Shown here one piece after another: positions 17,612 to 26,696 of a stretch of DNA of 64,000 bases. The notes below the pieces were generated by a model. It was not told the origin of the DNA. It saw only the letters and a program-made list of their open reading frames with translations, and made no database searches. A program made the position numbers and the translations under genes. Numbering within the stretch: position 1 is the first letter of the stretch; each line of letters begins with the position of its first letter. The DNA is from Solwaraspora sp. WMMD792 (lineage in GTDB: Bacteria; Actinomycetota; Actinomycetes; Mycobacteriales; Micromonosporaceae), in assembly GCF_029626105.1 (NCBI RefSeq), contig NZ_JARUBH010000009.1, positions 744,001 to 808,000 on the forward strand, in the 5' to 3' direction.

Positions 17612-18697
17612 GTGACGCCGCCGGTCTCCGACCGGGCGGCGCGGACCTCCCGGCGAACGCCGGGTGCCTCGTCCCAGGAGCCGGCCGGTCGGTCGGCACC
17701 GGCCGGCGCTGACTCCGGGACCGGCACCTCGCGGATCGCCGTCGACCTCCTCGGCGGGGATGGGGCACCCGCCGTCGTGGTTGACGGCGCTCTGCGCGCC
17801 TGCCGCGCCGATCCCGATCTCCAGCTCCTGCTCGTCGGCCCGCCGGACGCGGCGGACGACGTTCGCGCCGCGCTGCCCGACGACCAGCGCCGGCGGATCA
17901 CCGTACGCCCGACTGGCGCGCCTGGCGGGACGGCGGCCGGTACCGCCGCAGAGTCCGGCACCGGCCGGGCCGACGATTCGATCCAAGCCGGCATGGCCGC
18001 GGTCGCCGACGGCGCGGCCGACGCGTTCATCTCCGCCGGGTCCAGCGGCGCGATCGTCACCGCTGCCGCGCTCGGCCTCGGCCGGTGGCCGACCGTACGC
18101 CGGCCCGCCCTGGTCGCCACCCTCCCAGCGGTCGCCGGCCCGGTGGTGCTGCTCGACGTCGGCGCCACGGTAGAGGCGCGCCCGGCCACCCTGACCCAGC
18201 ACGCCCTGTTCGGGGCCGCGTACGGTGCCGTGCGGCTCGGCCTGGACCGGCCCCGGGTCGGACTGCTCTCGATCGGTGCCGAGCCAGGCAAGGGCGACCG
18301 GGTCCGGCGTACCGCCGACACTCTGCTGCGGAGCCTCACCCTGCCCGCCGACGGCCGGTACGTCGGCCTGGTCGAAGGACACGACGTCACGCTCGGCGAC
18401 GGCATCGACGTGGTGGTCACCGACGGCTTCACCGGGAACGTACTGCTCAAAGGCATCGAAGGTGCGTACGCGATGGCCGGCGGCCCGGAACCGGGCCGGG
18501 TCGCGCCCCGGGCGGCGGCCCTGCTCGGCGTCGCCGGGACGGTGGTCGTCTGCCACGGTGCCGCCACCGGCGCCGACATCGCCACCGGTATCACCCTCGC
18601 CGCCGGACTGCACCGTGGCCGGGTGACCTCGACTGTCGCCCGGATGCTCGATGACATCACCCGGCTGATCGCAGAACAGGACGAGGTATCGCCATGA
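17612..18697 (+). CDS. plsX: phosphate acyltransferase PlsX
   Basis: Makes acyl-phosphate from acyl-ACP to start phospholipid synthesis at the membrane. The 361 residues include the typical [13 protein letters not shown] (here about residue 36; the family's DxMGGD is replaced by DLLGGD), [31 protein letters not shown] and [13 protein letters not shown]. About 35 Ser/Pro/Gly-rich residues precede the core. The stop overlaps the rnc start as ATGA. Confidence 0.92.
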   Translation: MTPPVSDRAARTSRRTPGASSQEPAGRSAPAGADSGTGTSRIAVDLLGGDGAPAVVVDGALRACRADPDLQLLLVGPPDAADDVRAALPDDQRRRITVRPTGAPGGTAAGTAAESGTGRADDSIQAGMAAVADGAADAFISAGSSGAIVTAAALGLGRWPTVRRPALVATLPAVAGPVVLLDVGATVEARPATLTQHALFGAAYGAVRLGLDRPRVGLLSIGAEPGKGDRVRRTADTLLRSLTLPADGRYVGLVEGHDVTLGDGIDVVVTDGFTGNVLLKGIEGAYAMAGGPEPGRVAPRAAALLGVAGTVVVCHGAATGADIATGITLAAGLHRGRVTSTVARMLDDITRLIAEQDEVSP

Positions 18698-19554
18698 GTA
18701 ACAACCAGTTCCGTCGTCCGCCGGTTGCCCACCTGGAGGCCGCGTTCGGGGTGGCGTTCGAACCGGACCTGCTGGAACGGGCGTTGACCCACCGGTCGTA
18801 CGCGTACGAGAACGGCGGTCTGCCCACCAACGAGCGGTTGGAGTTCCTCGGCGACTCGGTGCTCGGTGTGGTGATCACCTCGGCGTTGTTCCACAGCCAC
18901 CCTGACCTGCCGGAAGGGCAACTGGCCAAGCTTCGGGCCAGCGTGGTCAACATGCGGGCGCTCGCCGAGGTGGCCCGGTCTCTCGGCCCGCAGGGGCTCG
19001 GCCCGTACCTGCTGCTCGGCAAGGGGGAGGAGAGCACCGGCGGGCGGGACAAGGCGAGCATCCTGGCCGACACCCTGGAGGCGCTCCTCGGCGCGATCTA
19101 CCTGCAGTACGGGCTGGACACCGCGTCGATCGTGATCCGCCGGCTGTTCGACCCGTTGATGGCGGACTCCGCGAGCCGGGGTGCCGGGCTGGACTGGAAG
19201 ACCAGCCTGCAGGAGCTGACCGCGACGCTCGGGCTGGGCGTGCCCGAGTACCGCATCGACGACGCCGGTCCGGACCACGCGAAGACCTTCACCGCCTGGG
19301 TGGTGGTCGCCGGGCAGCGCTACGGCGGGGCCGAAGGCCGCAGCAAGAAGGAGGCCGAGCAGCGGGCCGCCGAAGCCGCGTGGCGTACCCTCTCCGCGCA
19401 GATGGTGGACTCCACCGCGGTCGCCGGCACCGCGGCGGCCGTTGACCAGCCGGGTCCGGCTTCCGACGCCGACGTCGGTCCGGCGGACGGGGTCGCTGCC
19501 GGTCCGGCGGAGCCCGAGGACGGGCCGCCGGCCAGCCCGCCCGCCCAGGTCTGA
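18694..19554 (+). CDS. rnc: ribonuclease III
   Basis: A dsRNA endonuclease for rRNA processing and antisense RNA decay. The catalytic signature [13 protein letters not shown] (about residues 45-57), [15 protein letters not shown] (with the metal-binding Asp and Glu) and a C-terminal dsRNA-binding domain ([16 protein letters not shown] ... [16 protein letters not shown]) are present. A tail of about 55 Ala/Pro-rich residues follows. Translationally coupled to plsX. Confidence 0.95.
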   Translation: MSNNQFRRPPVAHLEAAFGVAFEPDLLERALTHRSYAYENGGLPTNERLEFLGDSVLGVVITSALFHSHPDLPEGQLAKLRASVVNMRALAEVARSLGPQGLGPYLLLGKGEESTGGRDKASILADTLEALLGAIYLQYGLDTASIVIRRLFDPLMADSASRGAGLDWKTSLQELTATLGLGVPEYRIDDAGPDHAKTFTAWVVVAGQRYGGAEGRSKKEAEQRAAEAAWRTLSAQMVDSTAVAGTAAAVDQPGPASDADVGPADGVAAGPAEPEDGPPASPPAQV

Positions 19555-19595
19555 GTACGAGAACACCACCGGCACCGGTCGGAGAAAGGCCCGTC

Positions 19596-20450
19596 ATGCC
19601 AGAGCTGCCCGAGGTCGAGACGGTCCGGCAAGGGCTGGCCGGCTGGGTGATCGGCCGGCGGCTGGACACCGTGGAGGTGCGCCATCCCCGGGCGATTCGC
19701 CGGCACCTGCCCGGCCCGGTGCACTTCGCCGCCGTACTCGCCGGCCGGCAGATCATCGACGTACGTCGCCGTGGCAAGTACCTGTGGCTGCCGCTGGACA
19801 GCGGCGACGCGGTGGTCGGCCATCTCGGCATGTCCGGACAGCTGCTGCTGCAGCCGGCCCACGCCCCGGACGAGACGCACCTGCGGGTCCGCTTCCGGTT
19901 CGTCGACGGTGACCCGCAGCTGCGCTTCGTCGACCAGCGGACGTTCGGTGGGCTCGCCGTCTCGGCCGGTGGCGCCGAGTTACCGGCCGAGATCGCGCAC
20001 ATCGCCCGGGATCCGCTCGACCCGGACTTCTCCGACACCGCGTTCGTCGCGGCGGTACGCCGACGTCGCACCGAGATCAAGCGGGCCCTGCTTGACCAGT
20101 CGCTGATCTCCGGGATCGGCAACATCTACGCCGACGAGGCGCTGTGGCGGACCGGCCTGCACGGCACCCGACCGACCGACCGGCTGCCGGCCGCGACGGT
20201 CACCAGGCTGCTGGCACACGTACGGGACGTGCTGCGGGCGGCGGTCACCGAGGGCGGCACCAGTTTCGACGCGCTCTACGTCAACGTCAACGGCGAGAGC
20301 GGCTACTTCGACCGGTCACTCAACGTGTACGGGCGGGAGGATCAGCCCTGCGCCCGGTGCGGGGCGCTGATCCGCCGGGAGTCGTTCATGAACCGGTCGT
20401 CGTTCAGCTGCCCGCGCTGCCAACCTAGGCCGCGGGCCGTCCGCCGCTGA
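19596..20450 (+). CDS. mutM: formamidopyrimidine-DNA glycosylase
   Basis: Removes 8-oxoguanine and formamidopyrimidines from DNA with an AP-lyase reaction. The catalytic N-terminus [13 protein letters not shown], the lysine loop [22 protein letters not shown], the helix-two-turn-helix region [15 protein letters not shown], and a C-terminal zinc finger (CARC...CPRC) are all seen in 284 residues. It ends 12 bp from the convergent CAP gene. Confidence 0.96.
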   Translation: MPELPEVETVRQGLAGWVIGRRLDTVEVRHPRAIRRHLPGPVHFAAVLAGRQIIDVRRRGKYLWLPLDSGDAVVGHLGMSGQLLLQPAHAPDETHLRVRFRFVDGDPQLRFVDQRTFGGLAVSAGGAELPAEIAHIARDPLDPDFSDTAFVAAVRRRRTEIKRALLDQSLISGIGNIYADEALWRTGLHGTRPTDRLPAATVTRLLAHVRDVLRAAVTEGGTSFDALYVNVNGESGYFDRSLNVYGREDQPCARCGALIRRESFMNRSSFSCPRCQPRPRAVRR

Positions 20451-20461
20451 CCGACGTCAGC

Positions 20462-22069
20462 TCAGCGCTCCGACCCGAACATCTGCGTCCAGTAGAGGGT
20501 CCCGTTCGACGAGGTGGCCGTGCCGACCCCCATGGCGACCGCGTCGCAGTTGAGGATGTTGGCCCGGTGGCCCGGGCTGTTCATCCAGCCCTCCATGACC
20601 GCCTCGGCAGTGGGGTAGCCGGCCGCCACGTTCTCGCCGATCGCCTGCTCGTAGCCGGCCCGCTTGGCGCGTTCCCACGGGTCGCTGCCGTCGCTGCCTT
20701 GGTGCGACATTTCGTTGTTGGTCGCCTGGTCCTCGCTGTGCAGCCGGGCCGCCTCGGCCAACTGGTCGTTGATTGTCACCGTGCCGCACCCGTTGTCGTC
20801 GCGCGCCGCGTTGACCAGCGCCAGGACCTGCTGCTGCTGGCTGGTGTCCCCGGTGGCGGTCTGCTGCGGCGCGGCACTGGTCTTCGCCGGCGCGGCGGTG
20901 GTGCGCTGCGGCCGGGAGTTTTCCGGGGCGGCGGTGCTACGGCGTGGGCTCGGGGCAGCCGAGGTCGGCGGTGGCGGTGCGGGGCTCGCGGCCGGGGTCG
21001 GGGCGGCACCGAGTTCGGCGTCGAGCACCTCCGGCTCGCCGATCTGCGGATCCTCCGTACCAGCGGACTGTTCGGTGAGTGGATCGGTGACCGAATCGAC
21101 ATCCGTTGCCACGACGGTGTCGTCGGTGCCATCGGTTGAGTCGTCGCCGAACCCGGCGCGCAGCATCGCGCCGCCGCCACCGATCGCCACCAGCAGCACG
21201 ACGACCAGCGTGGCCAGGGTGACCGGCCCGACGGCGAGCCGGCGCCGTCGGCCGTCGGGCGCCTCCGGGTCGGAGTCGTCGCGCGCGTCGGACCGCCGTC
21301 GACGGGCGACGCGGGTCAGCGACCCGGTGTCGGTCGGGTCCTCACCCGGCCCCCGGTCGTCGTCGGTCCAGCGATCGTCGCCGCTGGCCCAGCCGTCGTC
21401 ACCACCGGGCCAGCCGTTGACGTCGCCGGGCCCGTCGGCCAGGTCCCGCAGCACGCCGTACCGGTGCGTCTCGGTCTCGTCGTGCCGGGCGTCGCTGCCG
21501 GCCCCGTCGGACCCGTGCGGAGCGTCGGCGTAACCCGGCCCCTCGGCGTACCCCGGTCCGTCGGCGTACCCCGGTCCGTCGGCGTACCCCGGTCCGTCGG
21601 CGTACCCCGGTCCGTCCGGGCGGGCGATCAGGTGGGTGTCGTACCCGTCGTCGGTGGGCCGGCCGTACGGCTGCGGGTGGTATTCCGCCCCGCCGGGGAG
21701 CTGCCCGGTCGGGTCGGCGGGGTAGCCGCCGTGGTCCACGCCGTCGTACGCCGGGTGCCCGTCGTACGACAGGTGCCCGTGGCGGTCCGCTCCGTACGCT
21801 GGGTGACCGCCGCCGCCGTAACTGCCGAGGTCGTAACCGCCGTCGCCGGGGAACCGGCCGGCGGTCGGGTAGTCGTCGGCCGTCGCCGGGCCGGAGTAGT
21901 CGTCGGCCGACGAAGGGCCGGGTCGCCAGCCGGCGTCGAGGTGGTCACGCCAGGAACTCTGCTCGAACCGGTCGGTGTCCCAGCCGGTATCACCGGATGC
22001 GGTGTGGCCGGCGGGCGGCGTCGGATCGCCGGGGATGGATCCATCGACCCGGTCGTTGCGCCGGTACAA
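20462..22069 (-). CDS. membrane-anchored CAP (SCP/PR-1) domain protein
   Basis: A protein of about 535 residues. The long Gly/Tyr/Asp-rich cytoplasmic part includes five GYADGP-like repeats. One membrane segment (PVTLATLVVVLLVAIGGGGA) and a Pro/Ala/Thr linker follow. The extracellular CAP domain reads LALVNAARDDNGC, HSEDQATNNEMSHQG, YEQAIGENVAAGY and SPGHRANIL. I prefer the TTG at 22069 because GGAGG lies eight bases upstream; the longest frame from a TTG at 22174 lacks such a site. CAP proteins bind lipids or act on the envelope; the specific role here is unknown. Confidence 0.82.
   Translation of the reverse strand: MYRRNDRVDGSIPGDPTPPAGHTASGDTGWDTDRFEQSSWRDHLDAGWRPGPSSADDYSGPATADDYPTAGRFPGDGGYDLGSYGGGGHPAYGADRHGHLSYDGHPAYDGVDHGGYPADPTGQLPGGAEYHPQPYGRPTDDGYDTHLIARPDGPGYADGPGYADGPGYADGPGYAEGPGYADAPHGSDGAGSDARHDETETHRYGVLRDLADGPGDVNGWPGGDDGWASGDDRWTDDDRGPGEDPTDTGSLTRVARRRRSDARDDSDPEAPDGRRRRLAVGPVTLATLVVVLLVAIGGGGAMLRAGFGDDSTDGTDDTVVATDVDSVTDPLTEQSAGTEDPQIGEPEVLDAELGAAPTPAASPAPPPPTSAAPSPRRSTAAPENSRPQRTTAAPAKTSAAPQQTATGDTSQQQQVLALVNAARDDNGCGTVTINDQLAEAARLHSEDQATNNEMSHQGSDGSDPWERAKRAGYEQAIGENVAAGYPTAEAVMEGWMNSPGHRANILNCDAVAMGVGTATSSNGTLYWTQMFGSER
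21525..21614. repeat. five tandem 18-bp coding repeats
   Basis: Five copies of TCGGCGTACCCCGGTCCG (the first degenerate) lie in the CAP gene and encode PGYADG-type hexapeptides. The last four copies are identical, implying recent slippage or length variation. Confidence 0.9.
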
Positions 22070-22486
22070 GGTCGTTGCCTCCGCAGGTGGGTGGTCGGCC
22101 CAGCGGGCCGCGTCCGGTGGGACCGGGGGCGCTGTGCCGGGTGCGACGCTAAGGCGTCCGGCCGCGCCCGGCAACGCCGCTAAGACAAACCGGCGATCCC
22201 GCTAAGGAAGAGATAAGGCGGACAGCTGTCCGGCTGAGGTTCTGCCGTTGACACTGTGATCTGTGCCGCTAAACCGCCGCTCTTCGTACCTTTTGGGCGA
22301 TAGATTCGGTGGAGGAGGTGGGGATCCTCGTCTGGTGGAACTTGACGAAGCGGCGACTTCGGCGGACCATGGGGGTGTCGCCAGTCGCGCCCAGTCGCGC
22401 CCCCGCATGCCCGGGGGTTGACCGACACGAGGGTTCACGGGCGCGCGTTGGCCGGCCTTTCCGGCAGCGCATTACAAGGAGACGAA
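22070..22486. other. divergent intergenic region with a candidate promoter
   Basis: A 417-bp region between the CAP gene and the small coiled-coil gene. It contains a perfect TTGACA (22248-22253) and TAAACC (22270-22275), 16 bp apart, a plausible plus-strand promoter for the small gene. A tandem CAGTCGCGCC pair near 22382-22401 and a small hairpin near 22400 are also present. No riboswitch that I recognise. Confidence 0.4.
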
Positions 22487-22681
22487 ATGGCGAAGGCCCT
22501 CTACGGCCACGTTGGTGCAGCACCCGACCGGCGCCTGCTCGACGAGGTCACCCGATTGCGTGCCACGGTACAGGCACTGGAGTTCGAGATCACCCGACTG
22601 CGGGCGGAGAACGACCGGCTCGCCGCAGCGGTCGCCGAAAGCGACGACCTGCTGCGGATCCCCGAGCCTGCGCTCACCTGA
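22487..22681 (+). CDS. small conserved coiled-coil protein
   Basis: A 64-residue protein starting MAKALYGHVG, followed by a heptad-rich helix (DEVTRLRATVQALEFEITRL...RAENDRL). I recall close relatives (MAKALLGYVG...) across actinomycetes as conserved hypothetical proteins; no function is assigned. AAGGAGAC lies six bases before the ATG. It is monocistronic, with its own T-tract terminator. Confidence 0.85.
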   Translation: MAKALYGHVGAAPDRRLLDEVTRLRATVQALEFEITRLRAENDRLAAAVAESDDLLRIPEPALT

Positions 22682-22687
22682 TCTCCA

Positions 22688-22713
22688 CGGGCGCCGGTGC
22701 AGGCCGGCGCCCG
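22688..22713 (+). terminator. hairpin just after the small coiled-coil gene
   Basis: A perfect 10-bp stem (CGGGCGCCGG with CCGGCGCCCG) around a six-base loop, seven bases after the stop. It may be part of a double terminator with the hairpin at 22753. Confidence 0.6.
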
Positions 22714-22752
22714 CCGCCAGTGACCGTACGTACCGCTGATCGCACGCACCCC

Positions 22753-22788
22753 GCGCGCCGACACTCAAGTGCCGGCGCGCAGCTTTTT
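22753..22788 (+). terminator. rho-independent terminator with T-tract
   Basis: An 8-bp GC stem (GCGCGCCG/CGGCGCGC), a single mismatch, three further pairs and a four-base loop are followed by AGC and five T. It is one of the few hairpins in this window with a true T-tract. Confidence 0.8.
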
Positions 22789-22973
22789 GTCCGGCCCCGT
22801 CCGTGGCCCCGTTCACGTCCCGTCCGTCTGCGGCCGCTGTGGCCCCGTCCGGGCCCCGGTGACGGTGCCCCAGCCGCGTCGGATCCGGTGACCGTCCGAC
22901 CGACGGGTTAGCCTGTGCCGTACTGACCAGCACTGACGGCCGCACGGCGACCCGTCGGACGAGGAATCGGACC

Positions 22974-25900
22974 GTGCATCTCAAAAGTCTGACGGTGAAG
23001 GGCTTCAAGTCCTTCGCCTCCGCCACCACCCTGAAGCTGGAGCCCGGGATCACCTGTGTGGTCGGCCCGAACGGCTCCGGCAAGTCCAACGTCGTCGACG
23101 CCATCGCCTGGGTCCTCGGCGAGCAGGGCGCGAAGGCGCTGCGGGGCGGCAAGATGGAGGACGTCATCTTCGCCGGCACCGCCGGCCGGGCCCCGCTCGG
23201 CCGGGCCGAGGTCACGTTGACCATCGACAACACCGACGGCGCGTTGCCGATCGAGTACACCGAGGTGTCGATCACCCGCCGGATGTTCCGCTCCGGTGAG
23301 AGCGAGTACGAGATCAACGGCAACCACTGCCGGCTGCTCGACATCCAGGAACTGCTCTCCGACTCCGGCATCGGCCGGGAGATGCACGTCATCGTCGGCC
23401 AGGGTCAGCTCGACGCCGTACTGCACGCCAAGCCGGAGGACCGGCGGGCCTTCATCGAAGAGGCCGCCGGGGTGCTCAAGCACCGCAAGCGCAAGGAAAA
23501 GGCGCTGCGCAAGCTGACCGCGATGCAGACCAACCTGGACCGGCTGACCGACCTGACCGGCGAACTGCGCCGCCAGCTCAAACCGCTGGGCCGGCAGGCC
23601 GAGGTGGCCCGCCGGGCCGCCGGGATCCAGGCCGACCTGCGCGACGCCCGGCTGCGGCTGCTCGCCGACGACCTGACCACCCTGCGAACCACCCTCGACA
23701 AGGAGATCGCCGACGAGACGGCGCTGCGGCAGCGTCGCACCGAGGTGGAGTCCGAACACGCCGAGGTGCAGTCCCGGCTGGCCGAGCTGGAGTCGGCGCT
23801 GGCCGAGGACGCGCCGCTGCTCGCCGCCGCCCAGGACACCTGGTACAAGCTCGCCGCCCTGCAGGAACGCTTCCGCTCGACCGAGCAGCTGGCCGGTGAA
23901 CGGCTGCGGCACCTGTCGGGCGTGCCCGACGACGAGCGGCCCGGGCGTGACCCGGACCAGCTCACCGACGAGGCGCACCGGGTCCGCGAGCAGGAGGAGG
24001 AGCTGCGGGCCGCGCTGACCGAGGACCAGATCCGCCTCGCCGAGGCGGTGGAGGGCCGCCAGCAGCTGGAGGCGCAGCTGGCCCAGGCCGAGCGGGCACT
24101 GGTCGCCGCCGCCAAGGCGATCGCCGACCGGCGGGAAGGGCTGGCCCGGCTCACCGGTCAGGTCAACTCGGCGCGGGCCCGCACCTCCAGCGCCGCCGAC
24201 GAGATCTCCCGGCTCACCGCCGCGCACGCCGACGCGCAGGCCCGCGCCGATCAGGCCCAGCAGGACCTGGACGCGGCCGCCGAACTGTCCACCGAGGCCG
24301 ACCGGGACAACGCCGACCTGGACGCCCGGCACGCCGAGGCGGTCGCCGCGCACGACGCCGCCGCCGCCCAGGTACGGCAGCTGTCCGACGCCGAGCGCCG
24401 GGCCGAGAAGGAGGCCGCCACCTGGCAGGCGCGGGAGGACGCGCTGGCGATGGGGCTGCGCCGGGGCGACGGTGCCGGGGCGCTGCTGGCCCGGGCCGAT
24501 CAGGTGCCCGGCCTGCTGGGCAGTCTGGCCGGCCTGCTCACCGTCGCGCCCGGACACGAGGCGGCGCTGGCCGCCGCGCTGGGCGGTCTCGCCGACGCGG
24601 TGGCGGTCACCGGCGTCGACGAGGCGGCCGAGGCGATGCGGCTGCTCAAGATCCAGGATTCCGGCCGGGCCAGCCTGCTGGTCGCCGGACCCGCCGGGCC
24701 GGGGATGATCGGCTCGCCGGACACCCTGCGGCCGGCCATGCCGCCCGGGGCGACCTGGGCACCGGACGCGGTCAGCTGCCCCGATGAGCTCCGCCCGGCG
24801 CTGCACCGGGCGCTGCGGGACGTGATCCTGGTCGGCGACCTCGCGGCGGCCACCGCGGCCGTCGCCGACCATCCGCAGCTGCGGGCGGTCACCCCGGACG
24901 GCGACATCGTCGGCGCCTACGCCGCCGCCGGCGGGTCCGCCAAGGCACCCAGCTTCATCGAGGTACAGGCGGCGGTCGAGGAGGCCCGCAGCAACCGGCT
25001 CACCGCCGAAGCCACTGTCGCCGAGCTGCGCGGGCAGCTCGACACCGCTCGGCAGGCGGCGGCCGGCCTCAAGGAGCAGGTCGCGCAGGCCGCTGCCGAG
25101 CGGCGACAGGCGGAGGGGCAACGCAACGCCGCCGCCCGCCGGCTCGCCGAACTCGGCGCGGCGGCCCGGTCGGCACGGGCCGAGGCGGAGCGGCTCGGCG
25201 CCTCCCGGGACAAGGCCGCCGAGGCCCGGGACCGCGACCTGACCGCGCTGGAGGAGCTGGAGGAGCGGCTCCGGCTGGCCGAGGCGACCCCGATCGACGA
25301 GGAGCCGTCGACCGCCGAACGGGACGAGCTTGCCGCGATGCTGCCCGGTGCCCGGCAGAACGAGATGGAGGTCCGACTCGCCGTCCGTACCGCCGAGGAG
25401 CGGGTGTCGTCGATCGCCGGCCGGGCGGACTCGCTGCTGCGGCAGGCGGCGGCCGAGCGGGCCGCGCGGGAACGCGCCGCCGCCCGCCGGGCCGCCCGGG
25501 CCCGGGGCGCGCAGATCGCCCGCGCGGTCACCGCCGGGGCCCGGTTCGCGCTGACCAGGCTGGCCGACTCGATGGTCGACGCGGCCGCCGCCCGTGACGA
25601 GATCGCCAGCGCCCGCGCCGCGCGGGAGGCCGAGCTGCAGGAGGTACGCGGCGCGGCAAAGCGGCTCGGGGCCGAGCTGGAGCGGCTGACCAGCGCCGTG
25701 CACCGCGACGAGGTGGCCCGCGCCGAGCAGCGGCTGCGCATCGAGCAGCTGGAGGCGAAGGCGGCCGAGGACTTCTCGCTGGACGTGGAGACCCTGCTCG
25801 CCGAGTACGGCCCGCACCAGCCGGTGCCGCCCACCCAGGCCCAGCTGGCGGCGGCGGCCGCCGACGGCAAACCGGAACCGCAGCCGGTGCCGTTCGACCG

Positions 25901-26696
25901 GGCCACCCAGGAGAAGCGGTCGGCGAAGGCGGAACGGGAGCTGGCCCTGCTCGGCAAGGTCAACCCGCTGGCGTTGGAGGAGTTCGCCGCGCTGGAGGAG
26001 CGGTACAAGTTCCTCTCCGACCAGTTGGAGGACCTGAAGGCGACCCGCAAGGACCTGCTCACCGTCGTCGCGGACGTGGACGACCGGATCCTCGAGGTCT
26101 TCTCCAGCGCGTACGCCGACACGGCCCGCGAGTTCGAGCAGGTGTTCACCGTGCTGTTCCCGGGTGGCGAGGGGCGGCTGGTGCTCACCGACCCGGACGA
26201 CCTGCTGACCACCGGGGTGGAGGTGGAGGCCCGGCCACCGGGCAAGAAGATCAAACGGCTGTCGCTGCTGTCCGGCGGGGAGCGGTCGCTGACCGCCGTC
26301 GCCATGCTGGTGGCCATCTTCCGGGCCCGGCCCAGCCCGTTCTACATCATGGACGAGGTGGAGGCGGCGCTGGACGACGTCAACCTCGGCCGGTTGATCA
26401 CCCTGATGGCCCAGCTGCGGGACCGCAGCCAGCTGATCATCATCACCCACCAGAAGCGGACCATGGAGGTCGCCGACGCGCTGTACGGGGTCACCATGCG
26501 CAACGGTGTGACCCAGGTGATCAGCCAGCGGCTCAAGTCGACCGACGAGTCAGCGGTGTCGACCGGGCCGGAGTCGGCGGAGCCGGAGTCGGAGTCGGCG
26601 GGGCCGAGCGCGCCGGGGCCGAGCGCGCCTACTGCGCAAGCCCCGCAGCCTGCTGAGGAGGCTGCGGCGTCGGCTGCGCCGCCGCCGAATCGGTGA
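22974..26696 (+). CDS. smc: chromosome segregation protein SMC
   Basis: Condensin ATPase of 1240 residues. The Walker A GPNGSGKSN is near residue 32 and the first helical arm spans about 170-500. The hinge (PGLLGSLAGLLTVAPGHEAA onward) covers about 510-650, and the return arm about 660-1010. The C-terminal head carries the signature LSGGERSLTA (about 1098) and Walker B FYIMDEVEAALD. A Ser/Glu/Pro-rich tail of about 50 residues is added. The GTG start follows GACGAGGAA. The 3' end overlaps the convergent PhoD-like gene by 68 bp. Confidence 0.96.
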   Translation: MHLKSLTVKGFKSFASATTLKLEPGITCVVGPNGSGKSNVVDAIAWVLGEQGAKALRGGKMEDVIFAGTAGRAPLGRAEVTLTIDNTDGALPIEYTEVSITRRMFRSGESEYEINGNHCRLLDIQELLSDSGIGREMHVIVGQGQLDAVLHAKPEDRRAFIEEAAGVLKHRKRKEKALRKLTAMQTNLDRLTDLTGELRRQLKPLGRQAEVARRAAGIQADLRDARLRLLADDLTTLRTTLDKEIADETALRQRRTEVESEHAEVQSRLAELESALAEDAPLLAAAQDTWYKLAALQERFRSTEQLAGERLRHLSGVPDDERPGRDPDQLTDEAHRVREQEEELRAALTEDQIRLAEAVEGRQQLEAQLAQAERALVAAAKAIADRREGLARLTGQVNSARARTSSAADEISRLTAAHADAQARADQAQQDLDAAAELSTEADRDNADLDARHAEAVAAHDAAAAQVRQLSDAERRAEKEAATWQAREDALAMGLRRGDGAGALLARADQVPGLLGSLAGLLTVAPGHEAALAAALGGLADAVAVTGVDEAAEAMRLLKIQDSGRASLLVAGPAGPGMIGSPDTLRPAMPPGATWAPDAVSCPDELRPALHRALRDVILVGDLAAATAAVADHPQLRAVTPDGDIVGAYAAAGGSAKAPSFIEVQAAVEEARSNRLTAEATVAELRGQLDTARQAAAGLKEQVAQAAAERRQAEGQRNAAARRLAELGAAARSARAEAERLGASRDKAAEARDRDLTALEELEERLRLAEATPIDEEPSTAERDELAAMLPGARQNEMEVRLAVRTAEERVSSIAGRADSLLRQAAAERAARERAAARRAARARGAQIARAVTAGARFALTRLADSMVDAAAARDEIASARAAREAELQEVRGAAKRLGAELERLTSAVHRDEVARAEQRLRIEQLEAKAAEDFSLDVETLLAEYGPHQPVPPTQAQLAAAAADGKPEPQPVPFDRATQEKRSAKAERELALLGKVNPLALEEFAALEERYKFLSDQLEDLKATRKDLLTVVADVDDRILEVFSSAYADTAREFEQVFTVLFPGGEGRLVLTDPDDLLTTGVEVEARPPGKKIKRLSLLSGGERSLTAVAMLVAIFRARPSPFYIMDEVEAALDDVNLGRLITLMAQLRDRSQLIIITHQKRTMEVADALYGVTMRNGVTQVISQRLKSTDESAVSTGPESAEPESESAGPSAPGPSAPTAQAPQPAEEAAASAAPPPNR

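Noticed and set aside
16867-19575. 902-codon minus-strand open frame
   Set aside because: Opposite DUF177, rpmF, plsX and rnc, all clearly real.
21525-21614. CRISPR-like repeats
   Set aside because: The 18-bp units are contiguous with no spacers and encode a peptide repeat in frame.
22184-22486. c-di-AMP (ydaO) riboswitch upstream of the CAP or small gene
   Set aside because: The conserved core that I would expect is absent; only a promoter-like pair and small hairpins are seen.
22908-26450. 1180-codon open frame opposite smc
   Set aside because: A product of extreme GC3 bias on the other strand; the composition is Gly/Arg/Leu/His-rich with no recognisable domain, and smc is unambiguous.
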